This document shows positions 24,680 to 32,486 of a stretch of 64,000 nucleotides of DNA, piece after piece. The notes beneath the pieces were generated by a model. That model was not told the origin of the DNA. It saw only the letters and a list, made by a program, of their open reading frames with translations, and did no database searches. The translations under genes and the position numbers were made by a program. The stretch comes from Nitrospirillum amazonense (GTDB lineage: Bacteria > Pseudomonadota > Alphaproteobacteria > Azospirillales > Azospirillaceae): assembly GCF_007828045.1 (NCBI RefSeq), contig NZ_VITN01000001.1:496001-560000 (forward strand). Direction: 5' to 3'. The stretch's first letter is position 1; each line of letters starts with the position of its first letter.

Positions 24680-25156
24680 CTACTCGAACCGGCGGCGGAT
24701 CAGATGGTCCAGCGACAGGGCGCCGGGGCCGCGCAGGATGATGGGCACCAGCACCGCCGACCACAGCAGATGGTCGGGCCAGCTTTCGGGATAGACGAAG
24801 ATCTCGATCACCATCGTCATGCCGAACAGGGCGCCGGCCGACAGGCGCGACGCCAGGCCGACGACCAGCAACACGGCGCACAGGTTTTCCGTGATGCTGG
24901 CCAGCACGGCCGCCACCTCCGGCGGGACCAGGGGCACCTTGTACTCATCCCGGAACAGGTCGAACGTGGTGTCGTTGATGTGGAAGCCCGTCACCTTGGT
25001 CTGACCGGACCGCCAGAAGACGGTGGCGGCCGCCAGGCGCCACAGCAGGGCGTCCAGCCCCCGGGGAAACCGCTCCAGCCGGTGGATGAGGGCCAGCGCC
25101 AGGACGATGGGCGCGGGCTTGCCGGGCGCGGTGGTGGGCGTCGGGGGCAGGGTCAT
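24680..25156 (-). CDS. DoxX-family membrane protein of bufferin cluster 2
   Basis: A DoxX-family inner-membrane protein of 158 residues. Family signatures are the first helix region LLWRLAAATVFWRSGQTKVTGF, then PPEVAAVLASITENLCAVLLVVGLASRLSAGAL, and FVYPESWPDHLLWSAVLVPIILRGPGALSLDHLI. Four hydrophobic segments are visible. DoxX-type proteins are frequent fourth members of DUF692/DUF2063/DUF2282 operons and may reduce quinone or assist the redox state of the pathway; the exact role is unknown. Its start overlaps the end of bufC by 4 bases (ATGA), showing that it belongs to the operon. Confidence 0.9.
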   Translation of the reverse strand: MTLPPTPTTAPGKPAPIVLALALIHRLERFPRGLDALLWRLAAATVFWRSGQTKVTGFHINDTTFDLFRDEYKVPLVPPEVAAVLASITENLCAVLLVVGLASRLSAGALFGMTMVIEIFVYPESWPDHLLWSAVLVPIILRGPGALSLDHLIRRRFE

Positions 25157-25899
25157 GGCAGTTCCACTCCGGTGAAGACCTGCGCCGCCAGCAGGCCGGT
25201 TAATTCGTGTTCCAGATTGAAGCCCGCGTCCAGGGCCAGTGCGTTGTCCCAGGCGCTGCCCAGAGGCAAACCGGCGCCCAGGGCCATCAGCAGGGCGAAG
25301 GCGCCGGGCCCGAGGCGGATCAGCAGCACCTCGGCCGCCGGTCGCACCACCAGCAGGTGGGTGTCGCCGTCGGTGTCCAGGTCCACCGCCGCGTCGGCGG
25401 CGTCCGGCTGGTTGGCCCGCCAGATGCGGTCCACCGGCCAGGGGCTGGTGACGAAGCGATGACTGGGGTGCAGGCGCCAGACGGCGTCCTCCACCGCGTC
25501 GCCCAGGGTGGCCAGGGTGGCCAGGGTGCTCGCGTCCAGGGGGGCCGCCTCCGCCGCGTGGTAGGCATGGGTCCAGGCGGCCTCCAGCCGGGCGACATCG
25601 GCCAGGTAGGGCAGCTGCCGCGCCACCTCCTGCCCGGTCAGCCACGCGGGGAAGCCCGTGCCGTATCGAAGCAACGGCGCCTCGTAAGGCGGTTCATGGC
25701 GGATATAGGCCTGGGCCAGGCCGATGAAACAGGCTTCGCCCACCAGGCGGTGGCTGACGGGGAAGCCGGCGGCCAGGACCGCCGCCAGGCCGCCCAGGGT
25801 GTTGTCGCGGTGCAGGCCGGCGTTGGGCAGGGGTGGGGTGCCGGCGGCGGCCAGCACCCAGTCGCGCATGTCGCGCTGGCGCTCAAGCAGCGTGGGCAT
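25153..25899 (-). CDS. bufC: Bufferin partner protein (DUF2063, BufC), cluster 2
   Basis: The protein has 248 residues. The DUF2063 N-terminal domain is visible as LLERQRDMRDWVL, GLHRDNTLGGLAAVLAAGFPVSHRLVGEACFIGLAQAYIRHEPP, LLRYGTGFPAWLTGQE and LADVARLEAAWTHAYHAAEA. A second domain covers about 140-248 (HLLVVRPAAEVLLIRLGPGAFALLMAL). The sequence differs considerably from the BufC of cluster 1, so the clusters are not a recent duplication. It overlaps bufB by 17 bases and doxX by 4 bases. It is expected to bind the precursor leader or the modifying enzyme. Confidence 0.93.
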   Translation of the reverse strand: MPTLLERQRDMRDWVLAAAGTPPLPNAGLHRDNTLGGLAAVLAAGFPVSHRLVGEACFIGLAQAYIRHEPPYEAPLLRYGTGFPAWLTGQEVARQLPYLADVARLEAAWTHAYHAAEAAPLDASTLATLATLGDAVEDAVWRLHPSHRFVTSPWPVDRIWRANQPDAADAAVDLDTDGDTHLLVVRPAAEVLLIRLGPGAFALLMALGAGLPLGSAWDNALALDAGFNLEHELTGLLAAQVFTGVELP

Positions 25900-26743
25900 G
25901 GGCCGCTTCCTTGTCTAAAACGGCGTCCGACAGGCCTGCGGCGATGCCGTCCGCGATGGCGGCCTCGGCCAGCAATTCGGCCAGGGGCGGGATGTTGGCG
26001 TCCCGCTCCACCAGGGTGGGGACGGGACCGAAGCGGTTCAGCGCCTGGCGGTACAGGTCCCAGACGGCGGCCGCGACGGGGGCGCCGTGGGTGTCCAGCA
26101 GCACGGCGCGGCCCTCATGCTCGACGGGTTCATGCCCCGCCACGTGGATTTCGCCCACGGCGCCGGTGGGCAGGGCGGCCAGGTAGGCCCCCGCGTCCAG
26201 CCCGACATTGTGGGCGCTGACGTGGATGTTGTTCACATCCAGCAGGATGCCGCAGCCGGTACGGCGGGCCAGTTCCGCCAGGAAGGCGGCCTCGTCCCAA
26301 TCGCTTTCCGGGAAGGCCATGTAGCTGGACGGGTTCTCGACCAGGATGCGGCGGCGCAGGGCCGTTTGCGTCTGGTCGATGTGATCGGCCACCAGGGACA
26401 GGCTGGCGTCGGTATAGGGAATGGGCAGCAGGTCGTTGAGATAGGTGCTGTCGATGCGGCACCAGGCCAGATGCTCCGACACCAATTCCGGCTGATAGCG
26501 ATCCACCAGGGCCGCCAAATCGGCCAGGTGATCGGTGTCCAGCGGCTCCGCCCCGCCCAGGGACAGGCCGACGCCGTGGATGGACACCGGATACGTCTCG
26601 CGCAACGCGGCCAGCCAGCGGTGCGCCGGGCCGCCGGCCCCCATGTAGTTCTCGGCGTGCACTTCAAGAAAGCGCAGGGAGGGGCGGCGGGCCAACAGCT
26701 CGGCCGTATGGCGGGCCTTCAGGCCGATACCGGTGATGCCCAT
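25883..26743 (-). CDS. bufB: MNIO-family RiPP-modifying enzyme (DUF692, BufB), cluster 2
   Basis: A 286-residue DUF692 TIM barrel, canonical in length. Iron-ligand blocks appear in order: [77 protein letters not shown] and LVERDANIPP. It is expected to convert two core cysteines of the adjacent BufA into oxygen-dependent heterocycles. It follows bufA by 33 bases and overlaps bufC by 17. Compared with the cluster 1 enzyme it keeps all motifs but lacks the N-terminal Ala/Pro extension and uses EHLAW in place of DHLAW. Confidence 0.95.
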   Translation of the reverse strand: MGITGIGLKARHTAELLARRPSLRFLEVHAENYMGAGGPAHRWLAALRETYPVSIHGVGLSLGGAEPLDTDHLADLAALVDRYQPELVSEHLAWCRIDSTYLNDLLPIPYTDASLSLVADHIDQTQTALRRRILVENPSSYMAFPESDWDEAAFLAELARRTGCGILLDVNNIHVSAHNVGLDAGAYLAALPTGAVGEIHVAGHEPVEHEGRAVLLDTHGAPVAAAVWDLYRQALNRFGPVPTLVERDANIPPLAELLAEAAIADGIAAGLSDAVLDKEAAHAHAA

Positions 26744-26776
26744 GACGGCTCCCTCCCTGGCTTCTGGTATTAAGGC

Positions 26777-27049
26777 TTACTTCTTGGCGGGTTCGGTGCT
26801 GCCGCCCGAGATCTTGGCGCAGGTGCCGGCCGGCACGGCGATGAAGGCGCCGGGGTCGCGATCCTTGGTGGCATGGCCGGCGCAGGAGTTGCTGTCGGTC
26901 TTGCAGTCGTTGTGGCCGGCCTTCACGACGCCGTAGCACTTCTCCATGTCGGCGGCCTTGGCCGGGGCGGCGGCCAGGGTGGCACCGGCGACGGCGGTGG
27001 CGACGATCAGGCCCAGGCCCAGGCGGCGGGAAACGGTGGTGGTCTGCAT
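26777..27049 (-). CDS. bufA: Bufferin precursor, canonical (DUF2282)
   Basis: A 90-residue precursor. Residues 1-33 are a signal peptide (LGLGLIVATAVAGATLAAAPAKA). The core carries the classical bufferin pattern: DMEKCYGVVKAGHNDC, SNSCAGHATKD, FIAVPAGTCAKISGG, four cysteines with spacing 10, 6 and 20. In this family the two central cysteines become thiooxazoles after MNIO action and the exported peptide chelates copper. The tail is short (STEPAKK). It is the first gene of a bufA-bufB-bufC-doxX operon and is divergent from an amidase gene. Confidence 0.94.
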   Translation of the reverse strand: MQTTTVSRRLGLGLIVATAVAGATLAAAPAKAADMEKCYGVVKAGHNDCKTDSNSCAGHATKDRDPGAFIAVPAGTCAKISGGSTEPAKK

Positions 27050-27089
27050 TTTGAAATCCCCTCAGGTTTGGTGGGTGGTTGCGATGGGC

Positions 27090-27113
27090 TGACGCTAACC
27101 CCGCACCCCTGGC
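27090..27113 (-). promoter_or_regulatory. Candidate ECF-type promoter of bufferin cluster 2
   Basis: On the minus strand TTTCACA is followed by GCCAGGGG, exactly 11 bases, then CGTCA, about 41 bases before the bufA ATG. The same GCC-R-GGGG-N11-CGTCA arrangement precedes the first bufA copy. Confidence 0.3.
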
Positions 27114-27275
27114 GTTGTGAAATGCAGGGGGGATATGAATTCGATAGCGGCCGGATATGGCGTCCGGTTGTCGCACCTCTTGCCGGGTTGCCCTCTTGCC
27201 AGGTTGTGGCTGGGACCGTCCCCGTGCCAGGATCCGGCCGGCCCCGAAAAACGCCCCTTCCGAAGGCGCCGTCCC

Positions 27276-28622
27276 ATGGATCTCACCACCGCCCTCGCCG
27301 CCCTGAAGGACGGCACCCTGACCGCCCGTGACCTGGCCGAGGCCTGCATCGCCGCCCGGGCGGAGCGGCCCGACGCCCGCGACAATCCCTATGTCGCCTT
27401 CAGCGCCGGCCTGCTGCGCGCCCAGGCGGATGCCGCCGACGCCCGCCGCCGGGCGGGCCACCCCCTGGGCGATTTCGACGGCATTCCCCTGTCGCTGAAG
27501 GATAATTACGGTACCGGAACGGTGTGTGGCGGCACGTGGCCGGTATTTGCCGGCTCCCCCCGCCGCCTGCCGCCGATGTGGAACCAGCCGGGCGGCGTGG
27601 TCGGCCGCCTGCTGGCCCAGGGCGCGGTCGTCACCGGCAAGACCCGCATGGTGGAATTCGCCTTCGGCGGCCTGGGGGCCAACGGCCACTGGGGCACGCC
27701 GCGCAACCCCTGGGACCGTGATCACCACCGCGTGCCCGGTGGGTCCAGCACCGGCGCGCCGCTCAGCCTGCATGAGGGGTCCGCCCTGCTGGCGCTGGGC
27801 ACCGACACGGCAGGGTCGGTACGCATCCCGGCGGCCTGGAACGGCCTTTATGGCTACAAAAGCGCGCGGGGACACCTGGCGACCGATGGCATCGTGCCGC
27901 TGTCGCCCCGCCTGGACACCGTGGGCATCCTGGCGCTGACGGCAGATGACCTGGCCCAGGGCTATCGCCTGTTGACCGGCACCCCCATCGATCCGCTGAT
28001 GGACCCTGGCGTCATCCGTATCGGCCGCGCGCCGGACACGCTGTGGCAGGACTGCAGCCCCGGCGTGGTCGCGGCGGTGGACACCGCGCTGGAGCGACTG
28101 ACCGGCCTGTTCCGACCGGTCGACAGCGTGACCATCCCGGAATTGGACGAGGCCCTGGCCCTGTTCCGCCGGGGCGGCCTGGCGGGGGCGGAGATTTATG
28201 GCTTCCTCAGCCAGGAACTGCCGGCCTGGCTGCCCAGCCTGGACGCCTATGTCGGCCCCCGCATCCGCGCATCGGCCGACGTGCTGGATTGTGACGCGCG
28301 CGTCGCCTTCCTCGACCGTTTCGCCAATGGCGTGCAGGCCCTGTTCCACGATGTCGATGTGGTGGCCCTGCCTACGGTGGCCATCACCCCGCCGCTGCTG
28401 GCCGACCTGGCGGAGCCGCCCGCCTATGGCCGCGCCAACCTGATGGCCCTGCGCAACTGCTGCGTCGCCAACCTGGGGGACATGGCGGCCGTCACCCTGC
28501 CGGTCGGCACGGACGATGCCGGTTGCCCTGTGGGCCTGCAATTGCTGGCCCCGCGCGGCGCTGACGCCCGCCTGCTGGCCATCGCCCAGGCGGCGGCGGG
28601 ATACCTGGCGGGGGAGGATTAA
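27276..28622 (+). CDS. Amidase of the amidase-signature family
   Basis: Starting at 27276 (MDLTTALAALKDGTLTARDLAEA), a 448-residue serine amidase with a Ser-cisSer-Lys triad: Lys in PLSLKDNYGTG, the cis-Ser in VPGGSSTGAPLSL, and the nucleophile in GTDTAGSVRIPAAWNGLYGYKS. The C-terminal half is ordinary for the family (VALPTVAITPP, GNL-type segment replaced by CCVANLGDMAAVTLPVG). The substrate could be an aryl or aliphatic amide; there is no gatB or gatC here, so it is not the glutamyl-tRNA enzyme. CGAAGG lies about 10 bases before the ATG. Its stop codon overlaps that of the convergent small membrane protein gene (TTAA). Confidence 0.92.
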   Translation: MDLTTALAALKDGTLTARDLAEACIAARAERPDARDNPYVAFSAGLLRAQADAADARRRAGHPLGDFDGIPLSLKDNYGTGTVCGGTWPVFAGSPRRLPPMWNQPGGVVGRLLAQGAVVTGKTRMVEFAFGGLGANGHWGTPRNPWDRDHHRVPGGSSTGAPLSLHEGSALLALGTDTAGSVRIPAAWNGLYGYKSARGHLATDGIVPLSPRLDTVGILALTADDLAQGYRLLTGTPIDPLMDPGVIRIGRAPDTLWQDCSPGVVAAVDTALERLTGLFRPVDSVTIPELDEALALFRRGGLAGAEIYGFLSQELPAWLPSLDAYVGPRIRASADVLDCDARVAFLDRFANGVQALFHDVDVVALPTVAITPPLLADLAEPPAYGRANLMALRNCCVANLGDMAAVTLPVGTDDAGCPVGLQLLAPRGADARLLAIAQAAAGYLAGED

Positions 28623-28840
28623 GCGCGTCGCCCGGTGGTCCGCAGCCGCCGGACAAGGGGGGCGATGAAGTCGTCGATCAGCACATACAGGCCGAAGGCC
28701 AACAAGAAGCCGCCCATGAAAAAACCACGCCAGAAAATGGCGTGGTGGGACAGAATCTGCCGGTCGACGATGTACCCCCCACCCCCTATCATCACCACCA
28801 TGACAATGAACAAGGTGGCTTTCCGTATCCATCCGCCCAT
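28619..28840 (-). CDS. Small two-helix membrane protein, unknown
   Basis: Starting at 28840 (MGGWIRKATLFIVMVVMIGGGGYIVDRQIL) with AGGA at good spacing, the product has 73 residues and two hydrophobic helices (8-25 and 37-58, FFMGGFLLAFGLYVLIDDF), ending in an Arg-rich tail. No family is recognised. The stop codon interlocks with the amidase stop codon. Confidence 0.65.
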   Translation of the reverse strand: MGGWIRKATLFIVMVVMIGGGGYIVDRQILSHHAIFWRGFFMGGFLLAFGLYVLIDDFIAPLVRRLRTTGRRA

Positions 28841-29024
28841 CGCGGTCCTGCCCCTTTGGCGTTGCTCTGCAGTACAGTAGCACAAGTCAACCGGGCAAGG
28901 CATGGCAGGACTGCCGCTTGCGACGGCGCGAGCTGTGTACCGGCCCTTGCCTGGGGCGGGACGCTACAGCATCGTGGCGCCATAAGATTCCGGCAGTTCA
29001 GTCACCAAATCATAGGGAGGCCCC

Positions 29025-30461
29025 ATGCCCCAACGCCCTCGGTCCGTGCGTTCGCTGTCCGTCCTGCTGCTGGCCGGGGCGGCGCTCCATGGTGCCGGGG
29101 CTTGGGCCAAGCCCGCCAAACCCGACGCCCCCATGGCCGAGGCGGCCGCCGTCGGGCCCGTTGACGACCACCCGGTGCTGCGGGAGATCGCGGCCCAGGT
29201 CGACCCGGCACAGCTGCACGCCACGATCGAAAAGCTGGTGTCCTTCGGCACCCGCCACACCCTGTCCGACACCATGTCGCCTGACCGGGGCATCGGCGCC
29301 GCCCGCGCCTGGGTCAAAAGCCGGTTCGAGGCCATCTCCAAGGACTGTGGCGGCTGCCTGACCGTGGTGACGCCGGCGCAGACCGTGTCGGGCAAGCGCG
29401 TGCCCAACCCGACGGAGGTGATGGACGTGGTGGCCGTGCTGAAGGGCACGGAGGAACCGCAACGGGTCATCGTCATTGCCGGCCACCTGGACAGCCGCGT
29501 GACGGATGTCATGAACGCGACCGCCGACGCGCCGGGGGCCAACGACGACGCCTCCGGCGTGGCGGCGGCCATCGAGGCGGCCCGTGTGCTGTCCCATCAC
29601 AAGTTCCGCGCCACCTTGGTGTTCTCGGCCCTGTCGGGTGAGGAACAGGGCCTGCTGGGCGGCAAGGTGCTGGCCGACTACGCCAAGGAGCAGGGCTGGC
29701 TGGTGGAGGCCGACCTCAACAACGACATCGTCGGCAACACCCAGGGCGAGGACGGCGTGGTGGACAACACCCATGTCCGCGTCTTTTCCGAAGGCACCAA
29801 GGCGGTGGAGACGGTGAAGCAGGCCAACCAGCGCCGCTATTCCGGGGGCGAGGTCGACAGCCCCTCGCGCAACCTGGCGCGCTACATGGCCGGCATATCC
29901 TCCCGCTACCTGGATAATTTCAGCGTGCGCATGGTCTATCGCACTGACCGCTTTGGCCGCGGCGGCGACCAGGTGCCGTTCCTCGAGGCCGGCTTCCCCG
30001 CCGTGCGGGTGACTGAGGCGCATGAGAACTACACCCGCCAGCATCAGGACCTGCGCACCGAGGGCGGCGTGCGTTATGGCGACACCATCGATGGTGTCGA
30101 CTTCCCCTATTTGGCCCAGGTGACCCGCCTGAACGCCCTGACCATGGCCAGCCTGGCCTGGGCCCCGGCCCCACCCGGCGACGTGAAGGTCGAGGGCGCC
30201 CTGAAGCACGATACCACGCTGAGCTGGAGCAAGGTTCCGGGCGCCGTGGGCTACCGGGCCTGGTGGCGCGACACCCTGGCGCCCACCTGGCAGCATGACC
30301 GCTGGGCCGGGGACGCCACCACCGTGGCCCTGCCCAATGTCGTCATCGACGACTGGTTCTTCGGTGTCGCCGCCGTCTCCAAAGATGGCTATGCCAGCCC
30401 GGTTGTCTATCCCGGCCCCGCCGGATCCTTCGCCGCCGTGCCCGACCCCGCCGGCCCGTAA
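29025..30461 (+). CDS. Secreted M28-family zinc aminopeptidase
   Basis: The protein has 478 residues, with AGGGAGG 5 bases before the ATG. Residues 1-28 are a signal peptide. The M28 catalytic domain (about 50-380) shows all five metal ligands in order: VIVIAGHLDSR (His), GANDDASGVAAA (bridging Asp), FSALSGEEQGLLGG (catalytic Glu and Glu ligand), ADLNNDIVGNT (Asp) and AVRVTEAHENY (His). A C-terminal beta domain of about 85 residues (DVKVEGALKHDTTLSWSKVPGAVGYRAWW) is fibronectin type III-like. It probably trims peptides in the periplasm or outside the cell. An MFS gene follows after 14 bases. Confidence 0.93.
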   Translation: MPQRPRSVRSLSVLLLAGAALHGAGAWAKPAKPDAPMAEAAAVGPVDDHPVLREIAAQVDPAQLHATIEKLVSFGTRHTLSDTMSPDRGIGAARAWVKSRFEAISKDCGGCLTVVTPAQTVSGKRVPNPTEVMDVVAVLKGTEEPQRVIVIAGHLDSRVTDVMNATADAPGANDDASGVAAAIEAARVLSHHKFRATLVFSALSGEEQGLLGGKVLADYAKEQGWLVEADLNNDIVGNTQGEDGVVDNTHVRVFSEGTKAVETVKQANQRRYSGGEVDSPSRNLARYMAGISSRYLDNFSVRMVYRTDRFGRGGDQVPFLEAGFPAVRVTEAHENYTRQHQDLRTEGGVRYGDTIDGVDFPYLAQVTRLNALTMASLAWAPAPPGDVKVEGALKHDTTLSWSKVPGAVGYRAWWRDTLAPTWQHDRWAGDATTVALPNVVIDDWFFGVAAVSKDGYASPVVYPGPAGSFAAVPDPAGP

Positions 30462-30475
30462 GCAGCAGAGACGTA

Positions 30476-31783
30476 ATGAGCAGCCCCCCTTCCAACGCCA
30501 CCGCCCCCAACCCCACGCCCCAGGATGGGCCGGCCCGCAAGGGCTGGGGCGGCGCTCTGCGCCACCCGGCCTTCCTGCGCTATTGGCTGGCCCGCATCCT
30601 GTCCATGGGCGCCCTGCAGATCCAGGCGGTGGCCGCCGGCTGGGCCATCTACGACCGCACCGGCAGCACCATGAACCTGGGCCTGATCGGCCTGGCGCAG
30701 TTCCTGCCCTCCGTCGGCCTGGTGCTGGTCACCGGCCATGCCGCCGACCGGCTGGACCGCCGCCTGATCATCACCATCTGCGTGGGCGTGGAGGCCGCGG
30801 CCATGGCCATGACCGGGGTGGTGCTGGCATCACCCGACCTGCCGGTATGGCTGGTCTATGCCGCCGTCATGCTGTTCGGCGCCGCCCGTGCGTTCGAGGC
30901 GCCGGCCTCCTCCGCCCTGCTGCCCAACCTGGTGCCCAAGGCCGACTTCCCCAACGCGGTGGCCATCAGCTCATCCGCCATGCAGGTGGCGGGCGTGCTG
31001 GGGCCGGCGCTGGGCGGTGTGCTCTATGCCGGCCTGCATGACTGGGTGTTCGGCGTGGGCGCCGGCTTCCTGGTGCTGGCCGGCCTGATCGTGATCGGCA
31101 TATCCGCGCCATCGCGCGCCGTGACCCGCGCCCCGGTCAGCTGGGATGGCATCCTGGGCGGCGTCCGCTATATCCGCCGGCAGCCCATCGTGCTGGGCGC
31201 CATCTCGCTGGACCTGTTCGCGGTGCTGCTGGGCGGCGCCACCGCCCTGCTGCCGGCCCTGGCGCGGGACCAGTTCTCCGCCGACGCCGGTCTCTTGGGC
31301 CTCACGGGGCCCATGCTGCTGGGCGTCATGCGCGGTGCGCCGGGGGCAGGCGCCATCCTGGTGGGCCTGACCTTGGCCGCCTGGCCGTTGAAGCGCCGGG
31401 TGGGGCCCATCATGCTGGCCTGCGTCGGCGTGTTCGGCCTGGCCACCATCGTCTTCGGCCTCACCCGTTCCCCGGCCATCGCCTTGCTCAGCCTGCTGGT
31501 CATGGGGGCGGTCGACATGGTCAGCGTCTTCGTGCGCCAGACCCTGGTGCAGCTGGGCACGCCTGATGAGATGCGCGGCCGGGTCAGTGCCGTCAGCGGC
31601 CTGTTCATCGGCGCGTCCAACCAGCTGGGCGAATTCGAGTCCGGCCTGACGGCGTCCTGGCTGGGAACGGAATTGGCGGTGGTGGTGGGCGGCATCGGCA
31701 CGGTGGCGGTGGTGGCGCTGTGGTGCGTGCTGTTCCCGGCCCTGCGGCGGGCGGACAAGCTGGACTGGTCCACCGCCACCTGA
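30476..31783 (+). CDS. MFS exporter, DHA3/EntS-like
   Basis: The transporter has 435 residues and about twelve hydrophobic segments. The start region (LRHPAFLRYWLARILSMGALQIQAVAAGWAIYDRTGS) and the loop GHAADRLDRRLIITI are typical of the DHA3 branch, which includes the enterobactin exporter EntS and macrolide exporters. VMLFGAARAFEAPASSALLPNLVP is also a branch signature. It follows the M28 peptidase gene by only 14 bases, so they are probably co-transcribed; a siderophore or peptide product might link them, but nothing here proves it. A strong bidirectional terminator follows. Confidence 0.9.
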   Translation: MSSPPSNATAPNPTPQDGPARKGWGGALRHPAFLRYWLARILSMGALQIQAVAAGWAIYDRTGSTMNLGLIGLAQFLPSVGLVLVTGHAADRLDRRLIITICVGVEAAAMAMTGVVLASPDLPVWLVYAAVMLFGAARAFEAPASSALLPNLVPKADFPNAVAISSSAMQVAGVLGPALGGVLYAGLHDWVFGVGAGFLVLAGLIVIGISAPSRAVTRAPVSWDGILGGVRYIRRQPIVLGAISLDLFAVLLGGATALLPALARDQFSADAGLLGLTGPMLLGVMRGAPGAGAILVGLTLAAWPLKRRVGPIMLACVGVFGLATIVFGLTRSPAIALLSLLVMGAVDMVSVFVRQTLVQLGTPDEMRGRVSAVSGLFIGASNQLGEFESGLTASWLGTELAVVVGGIGTVAVVALWCVLFPALRRADKLDWSTAT

Positions 31784-31822
31784 CTGCGGGGCCTAAAAAA
31801 AGGCCAATAAAAGAAGCCAATA

Positions 31823-31859
31823 AAAAAGGAAGGATGGCAGCGGGTCCATCCTTCCTTTT
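31823..31859. terminator. Bidirectional intrinsic terminator
   Basis: A 14-base perfect stem, AAAAGGAAGGATGG / CCATCCTTCCTTTT, with a 9-base loop lies between the convergent MFS gene and the small periplasmic protein gene. The A-run on one side and the T-run on the other suit termination in both directions. Confidence 0.9.
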
Positions 31860-31888
31860 CTGAAATCAAGTGCTGAGCGCGCGGACAA

Positions 31889-32194
31889 TCAGCCCTTGGC
31901 CTTGAAAGCACGCAGCTGCTTGTTGAACTCGTTCGCGATGGTCTGCATCTGATCGACGGCGGCGTTGTACTTGGCGGAGCCGGCGGCCTTGTCATTCTCC
32001 AGGCACTTCAGGAAGTCCTGCATGTCCGCCATGTAGCCCTTCACCGAGGCGCTGGCGCTGGTCATCTGCTCGGTGGTGGCGCCGGCGCCATCGGGGATGG
32101 ACGGCGGGTTGGCGTGCGTGCTGCACTCGGCCAGCGCGGGGCCGGCGACAAAAAGGGAAACGGTGGCCAAAATGCCCAGGAACTTCGTGTTCAT
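31889..32194 (-). CDS. Small secreted helical protein, unknown
   Basis: Starting at 32194, 101 residues with a signal peptide (MNTKFLGILATVSLFVAGPALA). The mature part is helical, with one cysteine near each end of the first half (ECSTHANPP and FLKCLENDK), possibly a disulfide, and then KYNAAVDQMQTIANEFNKQLRAFKAKG. No family is recognised. It sits between a terminator and a 292-base gap and is probably monocistronic. Confidence 0.75.
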   Translation of the reverse strand: MNTKFLGILATVSLFVAGPALAECSTHANPPSIPDGAGATTEQMTSASASVKGYMADMQDFLKCLENDKAAGSAKYNAAVDQMQTIANEFNKQLRAFKAKG

Positions 32195-32486
32195 CGCTGA
32201 TCTCTCTTCTCTGCTGCCCCGGTGGTCCGCCATTCTTTGCCGCGTAGCACAAGGGGGTGTTGGACCCAATGCCTTATGCTGCACCTGCGACGGCGGCCAA
32301 TTGTTTACGGGCGGTTTATTAGCAAAACCTTACCAAGATGAAAACAAGTCCCGCATGCATCGTTGGGCTGCGTTGCACGCGGGGTTGTGGAACCGGTGAG
32401 GTGTATATTTGGACCACCTACTGCCCCGCCACCATCATTCCGACAAACTATGAGAATATATCTGTCGTTTGTTTTGGGAAATTATC

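Noticed and set aside
26664-28883. 739-codon minus-strand reading frame across the amidase and bufA
   Set aside because: Antisense to two well-supported genes, low-complexity composition and no recognisable domain.
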